Source of the DNA: Thermodesulfobium narugense DSM 14796 | GTDB lineage: Bacteria; Thermodesulfobiota; Thermodesulfobiia; Thermodesulfobiales; Thermodesulfobiaceae | Assembly (NCBI RefSeq): GCF_000212395.1 | Contig: NC_015499.1 | Coordinates: 1,834,866-1,898,865 of the forward strand | Length of the DNA stretch: 64,000 nt | Reading direction: 5' to 3' | Shown here: piece after piece, positions 51,866 to 61,345 of the stretch | How positions within the stretch are numbered: the stretch's first letter is position 1 | Layout of the letters: every line of letters starts with the position of its first letter | The notes under the pieces: model-generated | Databases searched by the model: none | Seen by the model: the letters and a program-made list of their open reading frames with translations, nothing else | Told to the model about the DNA's origin: nothing | Made by a program: the position numbers and the translations under genes

Positions 51866-52452
51866 GAGAGAAACTTTTGATTGTTGATAACTTTGATTCC
51901 TTTACATACAATCTGGTTCAAGGATTTGCAAAGATTAGAAGAACAAAAAAAGATATGCTAATATTAAGAGACAATGAACCATTTGAAAAAATTCTTGAAT
52001 TCAATCCAGACAGATTGGTAATATCACCCGGACCAGGACATCCAAAGGATTGCAATCTTTCTTCAAGGGCATTTGAATATGCAGTTAAAACAAAAAAACC
52101 ACTTTTAGGAGTTTGTCTTGGTCACCAACTGATTGGATACCTTTCTGGGGCTAAAGTTATTAAAGCAAACAACCTAATGCACGGAAAAACCAGCATGATT
52201 AATTTTGTAAGCGATCCTATTTTTTCAGGTTTAAAAAAACCATTTCAAGCAATGAGATATCATTCGCTGTGCTTAGATGAAAAAAGCTTTCCAAAAGAAC
52301 TTGCAATAATCGCAAAAAGTTCTGATGATAACATTATAATGGCACTAAAGCACAAAGAGTTGCCTATTTATGGGCTTCAGTTTCACCCAGAATCAATTAT
52401 GACCACAGTTGGTCAAAAAATTCTCAAAAATTTTCTAAATTTAAAAGCATAA
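51862..52452 (+). CDS. trpG: Anthranilate synthase component II (glutamine amidotransferase)
   Basis: A 196-residue class I amidotransferase supplying ammonia to TrpE. Catalytic motifs are LLGVCLGHQLIGYLSGAK with the nucleophile Cys, and YGLQFHPESIMTTVG with the His-Glu pair; DNFDSFTYNLVQ is the N-terminus. Starts by overlapping trpE (ATGA). Confidence 0.97.
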   Translation: MREKLLIVDNFDSFTYNLVQGFAKIRRTKKDMLILRDNEPFEKILEFNPDRLVISPGPGHPKDCNLSSRAFEYAVKTKKPLLGVCLGHQLIGYLSGAKVIKANNLMHGKTSMINFVSDPIFSGLKKPFQAMRYHSLCLDEKSFPKELAIIAKSSDDNIIMALKHKELPIYGLQFHPESIMTTVGQKILKNFLNLKA

Positions 52453-52461
52453 AAACAATTA

Positions 52462-53505
52462 ATGAATAAAGATGAGAGGAGAGAGATAGAGGTGGTAAAG
52501 AGTATTTTAAACAAGATTTTAAACAACAAGCATCTTTCAGAAGAAGAGGCAAAAGATCTTATGGACAATATAATGGATGCAAGATTTACACAAAGTCAAA
52601 TTGGTGCAATTCTTGTTGGACTTAGGATGAAAAGAGAAACTCCAGAAGAGTTAACTGGATTTGTAAAATCAATGAGAGAACACGCAAAAAAAATCAAAAC
52701 CAGACATCCAATTGTTGTCGATACTTGTGGAACTGGAGGCGATGGCCTCAAAACCTTCAATATTTCTACTGCGAGTGCTTTTGTAGTTGCAGGAGCAGGA
52801 ATTCCCGTAGCAAAGCATGGCAACAGGAGCGTCTCCAGCTCTTCTGGTTCTGCAGACGTTTTAGAAAGATTAGGCTTCAATATAAATCTTAGCTCTCAAG
52901 CAATTGAAGACTGTCTCAATCATATAGGAATAGCCTTTTTGTTCGCTCCATTGCTTCATCCTTCAATGAAAAATGTAGCTTTAACAAGAAGAGAACTAGG
53001 CATTAGGACATTCTTCAATATTTTAGGACCCCTTACCAATCCAGCAGGAGTAGACAATCAAGTAATAGGAGTATTTGACAAATCAATAATGCCAACACTA
53101 GCTGAGGTAATAAAAAATCTTAATCCAAGACATATTTATCTAGTCCACGGTGCAGGAGGAATGGATGAGCTATCACTTGAAGGTCCTAATTATGTAATAG
53201 AAATTAAGGGAAACGAGTCAAGAGAATTCTTTTTAGATCCTGAACAATACAACTTTCAAAAAGTTCCATCATCAGAATTTGTAGTAGAAAACTCTGAAGA
53301 AAGTGCAAGAAAAATAATGAGAGTTCTAAGAGGAGAAAAAAGTTTTGACAAGGATATAGTAGTCTTAAATGCTGCTATAGCAATAATGGCCTCAGACTAC
53401 ACCTCAGATTTCAAAGAAGCAATTATGATGGCAAAGGATTCAATTGACTCAAAATTAGCTCTGTCAAAATTTGAAACTCTTAAAACTTATACAAATGCGC
53501 TATGA
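52462..53505 (+). CDS. trpD: Anthranilate phosphoribosyltransferase
   Basis: A 347-residue enzyme adding phosphoribosyl to anthranilate. VVDTCGTGGDGLKTFNISTA is the PRPP-binding signature; KHGNRSVSSSSGSADVLERLG and RTFFNILGPLTNPAG bind anthranilate. The ATG at 52462 has no clear ribosome site, while GTG at 52492, behind GAGAGGAGAG, would give a start of MVKSILNKIL that better fits the family. It overlaps trpC by 4 bases. Confidence 0.96.
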   Translation: MNKDERREIEVVKSILNKILNNKHLSEEEAKDLMDNIMDARFTQSQIGAILVGLRMKRETPEELTGFVKSMREHAKKIKTRHPIVVDTCGTGGDGLKTFNISTASAFVVAGAGIPVAKHGNRSVSSSSGSADVLERLGFNINLSSQAIEDCLNHIGIAFLFAPLLHPSMKNVALTRRELGIRTFFNILGPLTNPAGVDNQVIGVFDKSIMPTLAEVIKNLNPRHIYLVHGAGGMDELSLEGPNYVIEIKGNESREFFLDPEQYNFQKVPSSEFVVENSEESARKIMRVLRGEKSFDKDIVVLNAAIAIMASDYTSDFKEAIMMAKDSIDSKLALSKFETLKTYTNAL

Positions 53506-54296
53506 ATATCTTGGAAGAAATTTCAAAAAGAGAGACAGAAGAGTTTAATCAAAGAAGAGAATTTTTAAATGTGTTTAAAAAATACGGAAGAATATACCCT
53601 ATTGTTTCCTTTTCTGACGCCTTAAAACCAATAAGCATTATAGGAGAATTCAAGCCGGCCTCACCCGTAAAGGGAATCTTTATTAAAAATCCTAAAAAAG
53701 AAATTAGAAATTTTATTGATATCTACGAAAAGATTGGCTGCAAAGCCATTTCAGTTTTAACAAACAAAAGGGATTTTAATGGAGATCCATTATACATCTC
53801 TTACATAAAAGCATTTTGCAACCTGCCTATCCTATACAAAAATTTCATTCTTTTAGAAGATCAAATAGAAGAGGCTTTTTTGCTAGGTGCTGATTGTGTA
53901 CTACTTATAGCTTCTATTCTAAAACCAAAAAGATTAAAGTCTTTATATGCTTTTGCTAACAATCTTGGCCTTGATTCCTTAATAGAAATTCACGACGAAG
54001 AAGAGTTAAATGTGGTTTTAGAATTAAAACCAAAAATAATTGGAATTAATAACAGAAACCTAAAAACTTTTGAAGTCGATATCAACAATACTTTTAGGCT
54101 ATCAAAAAATATACCCGGTGAAATCAAAATAGTTTCAGAATCAGGAATAAAGTCCTCAGAAGAAATTGATAAACTTTTTAACTGCGGTATTTCAGGAGTT
54201 CTTATAGGAGAAGCAATGGTAAAACTAGCCAATAAACCCGGTGATCTAAAGCTTAAAAATTTTTTAAAAAATAGTAACGTTCAAAATGCTTGTTAA
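53502..54296 (+). CDS. trpC: Indole-3-glycerol phosphate synthase
   Basis: A 264-residue TIM-barrel enzyme. IGEFKPASPVKGIF holds the catalytic Lys (family S/FKRRSPSKG), AISVLTNKRDFNGDPLYI and IGINNRNLKTFEVDINNT are the central motifs, and SESGIKSSEEIDKL and GVLIGEAMVK the phosphate site. It is the monofunctional form, separate from trpF, which it overlaps by 11 bases. Confidence 0.95.
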   Translation: MNILEEISKRETEEFNQRREFLNVFKKYGRIYPIVSFSDALKPISIIGEFKPASPVKGIFIKNPKKEIRNFIDIYEKIGCKAISVLTNKRDFNGDPLYISYIKAFCNLPILYKNFILLEDQIEEAFLLGADCVLLIASILKPKRLKSLYAFANNLGLDSLIEIHDEEELNVVLELKPKIIGINNRNLKTFEVDINNTFRLSKNIPGEIKIVSESGIKSSEEIDKLFNCGISGVLIGEAMVKLANKPGDLKLKNFLKNSNVQNAC

Positions 54297-54909
54297 AATC
54301 TGTGGTATTAAAAGTCTCGATGATGCAATTATATCAAGTTCGTTTTATCCAGATTATCTAGGTTTAATATTTTGCGATAGCCCTAGAAAAATAAATATAG
54401 CAACGGCCAAAAAAATAGTCAATAGCTTAAATAATAAAAAGTTTATAGGCGTCTTTCAAAACAATCCCATAGAAGAAGTATTAGAAATTGCAAAGATTTG
54501 TAACCTATTCGGAATTCAACTTCACGGAGAAGAAGACCCAAATGATATAGAAATTATCAAAGAAAACAAATTTTTAGCAATAAAGGCATTTAGAATAGAA
54601 AGTAGTCTTCCTGAAAATCTTTCAGAATATAAGCCTGATTATTTTTTGTTTGACAAAGTAAAAGGGGTTAAAAATCTAAACACTGATGCCTTGAAGAGTT
54701 ACAACTTAAATGTTTTGTTCTTTATCGCTGGTGGACTCAGTAGCGAAAACGTCATAGAAACAATACAAAAGATCTCAAACCCCAAGTTTTGTGGAATTGA
54801 TCTAGCATCCGGTGTTGAAAGAGAAAATAAAAAGGACCCTATTCTTTTAAACAATTTCTTTAATGTGCTTAAAAAACAAAATTTTTTTGGAGGTCAAAAA
54901 GTTGAATAA
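54286..54909 (+). CDS. trpF: Phosphoribosylanthranilate isomerase
   Basis: A 207-residue TIM barrel with [14 protein letters not shown] (catalytic Cys), [10 protein letters not shown], and [13 protein letters not shown] with the phosphate loop. [10 protein letters not shown] includes the catalytic Asp at the typical D-x-x-x-G place. It overlaps trpB by 8 bases (TTGAATAA). Confidence 0.95.
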   Translation: MLVKICGIKSLDDAIISSSFYPDYLGLIFCDSPRKINIATAKKIVNSLNNKKFIGVFQNNPIEEVLEIAKICNLFGIQLHGEEDPNDIEIIKENKFLAIKAFRIESSLPENLSEYKPDYFLFDKVKGVKNLNTDALKSYNLNVLFFIAGGLSSENVIETIQKISNPKFCGIDLASGVERENKKDPILLNNFFNVLKKQNFFGGQKVE

Positions 54910-56095
54910 AACCTTAAATGGAAATTTTGGCAAATTTGGAGGTGCTTTTGTTCCTGAAACTCTTATATACGCGCTAGATGAACTAGAAAATTATTACAAC
55001 AAAATAAGAGGAGATAGAGATTTCTTTAGAGAATTTAACAACTTATTAACAGAATATGCAGGAAGGCCTACCCCACTAACATATGCCCCTAATTTTTCCA
55101 AAAGATTTGAAATAAATACATATCTAAAAAGAGAAGATTTACTTCACACGGGCGCTCATAAACTCAATAATTGTCTTGGGCAGGGCTTGATTGCTAAGGG
55201 GTTAAACAAAAAAAGAATTATTGCAGAAACTGGAGCAGGTCAACACGGTGTGGCCACAGCTACAGTTTGTGCATTTTTGAAGATACCCTGTGAAATATAT
55301 ATGGGCTCTATTGACTATGAAAGACAGAAGTTAAACGTATTCAGAATGCAACTTCTTGGCGCAAGGGTAAACAAAGTTGAGAGCGGATCAAAAACTCTAA
55401 AGGATGCAATGAACGAGGCCTTAAGAGATTGGGTAACAAACATCAACACCACACACTATATGATTGGATCAGCCGCTGGTCCTCATCCTTTTCCGACAAT
55501 AGTAAGAGATTTTCAAAGAGTAATCGGTGAAGAGGCAAGATCTCAAATTTTCAAAAGTACAGGAACTCTCCCAGACGCAATCTTTGCCTGTGTAGGTGGA
55601 GGCAGCAATTCTATAGGTCTATTCAAAGCTTTTATCCAAGATGAAAGCGTTAAAATTTTTGGCGCAGAAGCTGCGGGCAAAGGGATAGAAACAGGTCTAC
55701 ATTCAGCCACCCTCTCAGCAGGTAGACCAGGAGTGTTACACGGTTCTCTTAGTTATCTCTTACAGAATTCTGACGGACAAGTAGAAGAAGCTCATTCTAT
55801 TGCTCCTGGACTAGATTACCCGGGAGTTGGTCCAGAGCACTCATATCTGAAAGAATCAAAAAGAGCTATATATGAAGGAATAACCGATGATGAAGCTCTG
55901 GAAGCTCTTGAAATTCTTGCAAAAGAAGAGGGAATAATTTGTGCTCTTGAGAGCGCACACGCTGTAGCTTTAGCCATAAAGAAGGTAAAGGAATTAGGAA
56001 AGGGTAGCACAATTATTATAAGTCTATCGGGCAGAGGAGATAAAGATATGCAAACAATTATGAATAGTCTGGAGGCAAAAAATGAGCAAAATTAA
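54902..56095 (+). CDS. trpB: Tryptophan synthase beta chain
   Basis: A 397-residue PLP enzyme joining indole and serine. [20 protein letters not shown] begins it, [20 protein letters not shown] contains the PLP-lysine, and [17 protein letters not shown] and [12 protein letters not shown] bind substrate and PLP phosphate. The start is TTG 54902 overlapping the trpF stop, with GGAGG 8 bases ahead; a longer in-frame start at 54863 lies inside trpF and is not needed. Confidence 0.97.
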   Translation: MNKTLNGNFGKFGGAFVPETLIYALDELENYYNKIRGDRDFFREFNNLLTEYAGRPTPLTYAPNFSKRFEINTYLKREDLLHTGAHKLNNCLGQGLIAKGLNKKRIIAETGAGQHGVATATVCAFLKIPCEIYMGSIDYERQKLNVFRMQLLGARVNKVESGSKTLKDAMNEALRDWVTNINTTHYMIGSAAGPHPFPTIVRDFQRVIGEEARSQIFKSTGTLPDAIFACVGGGSNSIGLFKAFIQDESVKIFGAEAAGKGIETGLHSATLSAGRPGVLHGSLSYLLQNSDGQVEEAHSIAPGLDYPGVGPEHSYLKESKRAIYEGITDDEALEALEILAKEEGIICALESAHAVALAIKKVKELGKGSTIIISLSGRGDKDMQTIMNSLEAKNEQN

Positions 56096-56840
56096 AGAAA
56101 TTTTAAAAGAAAAGAAAACTTTGATTCCTTTTTTGCCTGCTGGTTATCCATCACTAAATGCCACTAAACAGTTTGTTAAAGTGTTAGTAGAGTGTGGGAT
56201 AAAAGCAATTGAAATTGGAATTCCTTTTTCAGATCCAGTTGCGGACGGCCCTACTATTACAAACAGTTATTCTTATGCTATTAAAAATAGAATAAAGAGC
56301 GAAGACGTTTATCTATTGTCAGAAGAGTTAAAAGATGAATACAAAATTTCAATTATTCCAATGCTTTATTACAATCTTATATATAATAAGGGTGAAGAAA
56401 ATTTCGCAAAAAGGATTTCTACCTTTGCAGATGCAGTAATAGTGCCAGATTTACCCTTTAGAGAATCTCATAGGCTAAGGCCCCATCTTGAAAAATTTAA
56501 TATCTCTTATATTCCTTTTGCAACACCAAATATAAGAGAAGAGGATATAAGAATTATCTCAAAGTATACAAATGCATTTATATATGCAGTTACAGTTTTT
56601 GGCATTACAGGTGCAAGATCCAATTACAGTAAAGATACATATAAGTATTTAGAGCGAGTAAAAAAAATTAGTTCAAACTTTGTAGCCGCTGGATTTGGCG
56701 TCAGTTCAAAAGAGCAATTTGAAAGGCTGCCAACTGATGCAGTAATTATAGGAAGTGCCTTAGTTAAGCAAATTGATCCTAACAACCTTGAAAAAAGCAA
56801 AGAAAATATTAAAAAGCTAATAAATAGCATAATTAATTAA
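56082..56840 (+). CDS. trpA: Tryptophan synthase alpha chain
   Basis: A 252-residue TIM barrel that cleaves indole-3-glycerol phosphate. [38 protein letters not shown] (catalytic Glu and Asp) and [12 protein letters not shown] (phosphate loop) are all present. It overlaps trpB by 14 bases and is the last gene of the operon; the parS-like palindrome begins 3 bases after the stop. Confidence 0.96.
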   Translation: MSKIKEILKEKKTLIPFLPAGYPSLNATKQFVKVLVECGIKAIEIGIPFSDPVADGPTITNSYSYAIKNRIKSEDVYLLSEELKDEYKISIIPMLYYNLIYNKGEENFAKRISTFADAVIVPDLPFRESHRLRPHLEKFNISYIPFATPNIREEDIRIISKYTNAFIYAVTVFGITGARSNYSKDTYKYLERVKKISSNFVAAGFGVSSKEQFERLPTDAVIIGSALVKQIDPNNLEKSKENIKKLINSIIN

Positions 56841-56842
56841 AT

Positions 56843-56858
56843 TGTTTCTTGAGAAACA
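56843..56858. promoter_or_regulatory. parS-like palindrome, copy 2
   Basis: TGTTTCTTGAGAAACA is the exact reverse complement of the sequence at 49355-49370. It lies 3 bases after trpA. No T-run follows, so it does not look like a terminator. Confidence 0.6.
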
Positions 56859-56995
56859 TTACATATTTATTTAATTCTTATGTGAAAAAGAGTTGAGAGA
56901 AAAGAGATGAAAATTTTAAAATTAAAATGAATTTAAAAAGGTTTTTTTTATAAAATAAAATAAAATTCTTATATATTGAATATCGTAAATCTTAG

Positions 56996-57001
56996 TATAA
57001 T
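56996..57001 (+). promoter_or_regulatory. Possible -10 box of the ClC gene
   Basis: TATAAT occurs 33 bases before the start codon. A weak TTGAAT is 14 bases upstream, shorter than standard spacing, so the -35 is uncertain. The rest of the 194-base gap holds only the parS-like site. Confidence 0.4.
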
Positions 57002-57034
57002 ACTTGAAAAGAACAAATAAAATTTGGAGGAGAA

Positions 57035-58873
57035 TTGATAGGCAAAAATTTTGAAAACAACTTAACTATTCTTCTTCAGAATCTTAATAACCTACCATTT
57101 GTAGACAAAGTAAGAACAAAAGAAGCAAGAAGATATCTCTATGTCCCAGTATTAATAGGAATCGTAGTAGGGATTTTTGCTGTAATATTCTTACTCGCTC
57201 TTCATTATACATCTTTTGTTTTTCTAAGACTACTAGTTGGTTATTATCCTCCAGCAGTTACAGGAGAAGGCGGCAATCCTGACTTATATCATATTATTAT
57301 AGCAAGACCTTACTTATTCCCGATAAGCGTTGGGCTTGGAGGTCTAATATCTGGATTATTAATATACAAATTTGCCCCTGAAGCAAGTGGAGCTGGAACT
57401 AATGCAGCAATAAAAGCTTATCACTTCGAAAAAGCAATAATTGATATAAAAACAACATTTATAAAGCTTATAGCCTCAACTATAACTATAGGCGCTGGGG
57501 GAACATCCGGAAGAGAGGGACCAATGTCTCTAATTGGTGCAGGGTTAGGGTCTTTTATAGCACAGAAATTAAATTTAAGCGAGAGAGAAAGAAGAATAGC
57601 TCTTGCGGCAGGCTTGGGGGCTGGACTTGGTGCTGTATTTAGAGCACCCCTAGCTGGAGCAATAGTGGGGGCAGAAGTCTTTTATAAAAAGGACTTCGAA
57701 ATACAATCCATGCTAAGTTGCTTTATTGCAGCGATAATTGCCTATACCTGTGTAGGACTTACCTTTGGGTTTGAACCATTATTTTATATTCACGTAGACG
57801 CAAACAAAAATTTTAAAATACTAGCGCTCCTTCAATATATAATACTTGGTTTTGCTTGTATGTTAGTTGCAAAATCTATAATGAAATCATTTTACTATTC
57901 TAAGAGGCTTGCAAATATGTTGCCAGTACCAAAATACATGATCCAACCAATAGGTGGGTTTGTTACAGGCTCAATTGGGATTATTAGTCCTGTTGTTATT
58001 AGTAGTGGTTATGGTTGGATTCAACTTATTACAGAGAAAAGACTCGACATCATAACACCTCAATTTACAATTGTTGGAATTATTGCGATGATTTTTGCGT
58101 TGGGCTTTACTTTGGGATTTAATAGTCCTGGAGGTGTATTTGGTCCATCTCTTGTTTCAGGTGGACTTACAGGATTTGCTGTCAGCAACCTTTTATCAAA
58201 TATTATCCCAAACAATAATCTTGACACCACATCATTTACTATTGTAGGAATGATGTCAGTTTATGCAGCAGTATCAAAAGCTCCTTTATCAACAATAGTT
58301 ATGGTTGCAGAGATGAGCCACGGATATGATCTACTTATTCCCTCAATGATTTCTGTATTTATTGCCGATTTTTTCTCCGGGCACCAAAGTATATACAGTG
58401 CCCAAGTAGAAAGAAGGATCGATTCACCAGCATACCAAGATGAGTGCATATCTCACTACCTAACATACATTAAGATAAAAGAAGCAATGCAAAAGCCTCT
58501 TACAGCCAGCCCAGATTTAAAGATATCTGAAATTGAAGAAATTATGACAAAAAATATTTACACAGGCATTCCGATTACTGATAATGGTTTTTTAGTTGGA
58601 ATGATAACCAAAACAGATTTGTGGAAGGCAAGAAATCTTGACAAAAATAAAGTACTTGCAAGAGATATAATGACAAAAAATTTAATAACGTTAACCCCAG
58701 ACGATTCACTTTATGACTTTATGAAAATAATTGTCTCAAAGGGTATTGGGAGAGTTCCGATAGTCAAAGATAAAACGAGCAATGAATTAGTTGGTATAAT
58801 TACCAGATCAGATATTGGAAGGATTATGAGAGAAGAAACAAGCGAAGATATTCTTTCTACAACAGGAGTATAG
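57035..58873 (+). CDS. ClC-family chloride channel/antiporter with CBS domains
   Basis: A 612-residue protein. The membrane part (about 30-440) has the three anion-site motifs: GAGTNAAIKAYH (family GSGIP), GTSGREGPMSLIGAGLG (gating Glu in GREGP) and NSPGGVFGPSLV (GxFxP). An inner Glu (VGAEVFYKKD) near the proton-path position suggests H+/Cl- exchange. The C-terminal domain (about 480-605) is a CBS pair, with MTKNIYTGIPITDNGFLVG and MTKNLITLTPDDSLYDFMK, likely binding nucleotides. Start is TTG behind GGAGG. In acid stress ClC antiporters balance charge. Confidence 0.94.
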   Translation: MIGKNFENNLTILLQNLNNLPFVDKVRTKEARRYLYVPVLIGIVVGIFAVIFLLALHYTSFVFLRLLVGYYPPAVTGEGGNPDLYHIIIARPYLFPISVGLGGLISGLLIYKFAPEASGAGTNAAIKAYHFEKAIIDIKTTFIKLIASTITIGAGGTSGREGPMSLIGAGLGSFIAQKLNLSERERRIALAAGLGAGLGAVFRAPLAGAIVGAEVFYKKDFEIQSMLSCFIAAIIAYTCVGLTFGFEPLFYIHVDANKNFKILALLQYIILGFACMLVAKSIMKSFYYSKRLANMLPVPKYMIQPIGGFVTGSIGIISPVVISSGYGWIQLITEKRLDIITPQFTIVGIIAMIFALGFTLGFNSPGGVFGPSLVSGGLTGFAVSNLLSNIIPNNNLDTTSFTIVGMMSVYAAVSKAPLSTIVMVAEMSHGYDLLIPSMISVFIADFFSGHQSIYSAQVERRIDSPAYQDECISHYLTYIKIKEAMQKPLTASPDLKISEIEEIMTKNIYTGIPITDNGFLVGMITKTDLWKARNLDKNKVLARDIMTKNLITLTPDDSLYDFMKIIVSKGIGRVPIVKDKTSNELVGIITRSDIGRIMREETSEDILSTTGV

Positions 58874-58882
58874 GCAAATCGA

Positions 58883-59539
58883 TTAATGCTCAACAGAAGC
58901 TTCCTTTATTATTTTCCCAGAAGAAATATACAAAATTCTATCTCCAATTCTTTCAGCTTCTTCGTGATCGTGAGTTACAAGCAAAAAAGGAATTTTAAAG
59001 TCTTTTTGAAAGGATCTAAGCTCATTACCAAGTTTGACCCTGGTTTCATAGTCTAAAGCAGAAAGGGGCTCATCCAGAAGAATAAGATTTGGTTCAGTCA
59101 TCAACGCTCTTGCTAGAGCTACCCTTTGCCTTTCTCCTCCAGAAATTTTTAAAGGGAATGAATTTTTCAAGTGCTTTATTTTAAATTTTTCCATTAATTC
59201 TTCGGCCTGTTTAATAATTTCCCTATCTTTAGGTTTTTTTGCTCCATAAATAATGTTGCTAAAAACGCTCATATGAGGAAAGAGAGCATAATCTTGAAAC
59301 ATCATACTAAATTTTCTTTCTTGAGGCCCAATAAAAACCTTTTTATTGGTATCATCAAAAACTTTATCTTTAAAATAAATATATCCCTTATCCATTCTTT
59401 TCAAACCAGCAATAATTTTAAGTGTTGTGGTCTTTCCACATCCAGATGGTCCAAAAAAGACCAATATTTCATTAAATACATCAAATCTTAAATTAATATC
59501 AAAGTTACACAATTTTTTAAAGATATTACAGCTTAGCAT
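58883..59539 (-). CDS. modC: Molybdate ABC transporter ATP-binding protein
   Basis: A 218-residue ABC ATPase. Walker A is FGPSGCGKTTTLKIIAGL, the signature KISGGERQRVALARAL and Walker B NLILLDEPLSALD; THDHEEAERIGDRI is the H-loop. It lacks the C-terminal TOBE/Mop domain of larger ModC proteins, so molybdate regulation through it is absent. Start overlaps the modB stop by 1 base. Confidence 0.92.
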   Translation of the reverse strand: MLSCNIFKKLCNFDINLRFDVFNEILVFFGPSGCGKTTTLKIIAGLKRMDKGYIYFKDKVFDDTNKKVFIGPQERKFSMMFQDYALFPHMSVFSNIIYGAKKPKDREIIKQAEELMEKFKIKHLKNSFPLKISGGERQRVALARALMTEPNLILLDEPLSALDYETRVKLGNELRSFQKDFKIPFLLVTHDHEEAERIGDRILYISSGKIIKEASVEH

Positions 59540-60219
59540 TATTTGTTTCCATCAGATTTATAAAGTAGTTTACTTTTTGACCATTTGTTAGATAAAAGTA
59601 TTAAGAATAAATTAATTATACATATTATCAGAACATACACACTCGCACCTTTAATATCTCCGTTTTCGGTTGCAAAAAATATCTGAATAGGTATTGTATT
59701 AGTCTTGCCAGGAATATCACCTGCCACCATGATTGTAGCTCCGAATTCACCAAGTGCTCTTGCAAAAGCCAGAATAAAGCCTGACACTAACCCAGGTAAA
59801 GAAAGAGGCAAAGTAATAGTAAAAAAAATTTTCCAATTGCCCGCACCAAGGGTTTTTGCAGCATCTTTAAGATTTTCATCTACACCTTCAAAGGCAGATC
59901 TTGCACTTTTATACATTAAAGGGAATGCTACCAAAAAAGATGCAATAGAAGCAGCATAAATAGTAAAAATAATAGAGGTATTAAAAAATCTTTCTAAAAA
60001 TATCCCAATAGGTCCATACTTACCTAATAAAACCAGTAGTATAAAACCTACTACAACAGGGGGAACCACTAAGGGTAAAATCAAAAAACCTTCTATTACA
60101 TCTTTGCCATAAAAATCTACTTCTGACATAAATTTTGCCACCAAAATACCAAAAACAATCAAAAAAAATGATGCCATCCCTGCAGCCTCTAATGATAATA
60201 CTATAGGCACGTAATCCAT
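59539..60219 (-). CDS. modB: Molybdate ABC transporter permease
   Basis: A 226-residue protein with five or six membrane helices. LPLVVPPVVVGFILLVLLGK and the EAA-type loop AKTLGAGNWKIFFTITLPLSLPG, of which I cite GNWKIFFTITLPLS, followed by ARALGEFGATIMVAG, match ModB/CysW permeases. It sits between modA and modC, 16 bases after modA. Confidence 0.95.
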   Translation of the reverse strand: MDYVPIVLSLEAAGMASFFLIVFGILVAKFMSEVDFYGKDVIEGFLILPLVVPPVVVGFILLVLLGKYGPIGIFLERFFNTSIIFTIYAASIASFLVAFPLMYKSARSAFEGVDENLKDAAKTLGAGNWKIFFTITLPLSLPGLVSGFILAFARALGEFGATIMVAGDIPGKTNTIPIQIFFATENGDIKGASVYVLIICIINLFLILLSNKWSKSKLLYKSDGNK

Positions 60220-60235
60220 AATGCCTCACCAAAAG

Positions 60236-61027
60236 CTATTTTTGATGAAAAGGTAAGAAGCCGTATTCTTCAAATATTTCTTGTGCTTGTTTACTTAAAA
60301 GAAAGTTCATAAATTCCTTTGTTTCAGTCGGATATTTCGTTGAATTAATAACGCCAGCATAGTACAAAATAGGTTTGTGAATGGAATCTGGTACTGTATA
60401 GGCTATCATTACTCCCTTTGAAGTGGCAGCATCAGTTCTATAAACAAATCCAGCATCTACATTCCCTGTATTTACGTATTCTAAAACTTGAACAACATCC
60501 TTGCCATAAACAAATTTAGGCTTTAAATCATTAAAAATTCCTACTTTTTCAAGGCTTTCCTTTGCATAAACTCCTGCAGGAACACTAGGAATTGCTCCAA
60601 TTGCTATTCTTTTTACATCTGGTTTTTTAAGATCTTCTAAACTTTTTATATTTAGTGGATTGCCTTTTGGTACAATAAGTACCAAAACATTTTTTGCAAA
60701 AACAACTGAATTAGATGGATCAATAAAACTTTCTGATTCCAGAGTCTGTAAATCTTGTTCTGAAACAGGCAAAAAAAGGTCCACCTTCGCACCTTGTTCA
60801 ATTTGTTGTCTTAAAACACCAGAAGCACCGTAATTAACGCTAATTTTAATATTTGGATGTCCTTCTTCAAAACTATTGATAATTTTATTTAAAGAATTAG
60901 TAAGACTTGCAGCAGCAGAAATAGTAAGATTAATCTTTTTACTTTCACTAGAAGAACAACCGGATATAAATAGAAGCACTAAAACAAGAAAAAGAAAGCC
61001 AAATAAAGCAAGAAAAAACCTTTTCAC
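60236..61027 (-). CDS. modA: Molybdate-binding lipoprotein
   Basis: A 263-residue binding protein. The signal has a lipobox (LLFISGCSSSESKK), so it is anchored at the cell surface or periplasmic face. NLTISAAASLTNSLNKIINS and VNYGASGVLRQQIEQGAKVD are the ModA oxyanion-binding motifs. The start I choose is GTG 61027 with AGGAGG 5 bases before; the longer frame to 61075 runs into the riboswitch. Molybdate or tungstate could be the ligand. Control by the upstream RNA is likely. Confidence 0.95.
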   Translation of the reverse strand: MKRFFLALFGFLFLVLVLLFISGCSSSESKKINLTISAAASLTNSLNKIINSFEEGHPNIKISVNYGASGVLRQQIEQGAKVDLFLPVSEQDLQTLESESFIDPSNSVVFAKNVLVLIVPKGNPLNIKSLEDLKKPDVKRIAIGAIPSVPAGVYAKESLEKVGIFNDLKPKFVYGKDVVQVLEYVNTGNVDAGFVYRTDAATSKGVMIAYTVPDSIHKPILYYAGVINSTKYPTETKEFMNFLLSKQAQEIFEEYGFLPFHQK

Positions 61028-61035
61028 GTTTTCCT

Positions 61036-61140
61036 CCTTTTCAAAAAATGTGAAGGCATGCTCGTTTCCAAACATACCCCGTGAGTTTAAAACTCAGGCT
61101 ATCTGCCATGACAGAACGTTTTAGGCAAAATAGCTCGGAG
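61036..61140 (-). ncRNA. Moco (molybdenum cofactor) riboswitch-like leader of modABC
   Basis: The reverse-strand leader contains CUCCGAGC, a stem GCUAUUUUGCC...GGCAGAUAGC, the segment AAAACGUUCUGUCAUGGCAG, a GAGUUUUAAACUC hairpin and GGUAUG...GGAAACGAGCAUGCCUUCAC. This ordered set matches my memory of the MOCO RNA motif (RF01055), found ahead of molybdate transport and cofactor genes. The last stem GGUAUG/CAUGCC with the GGAAAC loop is close to the ribosome-binding site AGGAGG, so control of translation start is plausible. Bounds are approximate. Confidence 0.72.
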
Positions 61141-61145
61141 ACCCC

Positions 61146-61226
<81 letters not shown>

Positions 61227-61228
61227 AA

Positions 61229-61304
61229 TGGGGTGGATGAGGGGACTCGAACCCCCAACAACTGCAGCCACAGTGCAGTGCTCTGCCTTTGAGCTACATC
61301 CACC
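61229..61304 (-). tRNA. tRNA-His (anticodon GUG)
   Basis: Cloverleaf with acceptor GTGGATG/CATCCAC, loop CTGTGGC with anticodon GTG (61269-61271), T-loop TTCGAGT and encoded CCA. A G precedes base 1 (61304) and faces a C discriminator, the extra G-1:C73 pair special to tRNA-His. Only 6 bases separate it from tRNA-Arg. Confidence 0.95.
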
Positions 61305-61345
61305 ACTTGGTTTTATTATATTTTAGAAACTCTATAACTGTCAAA

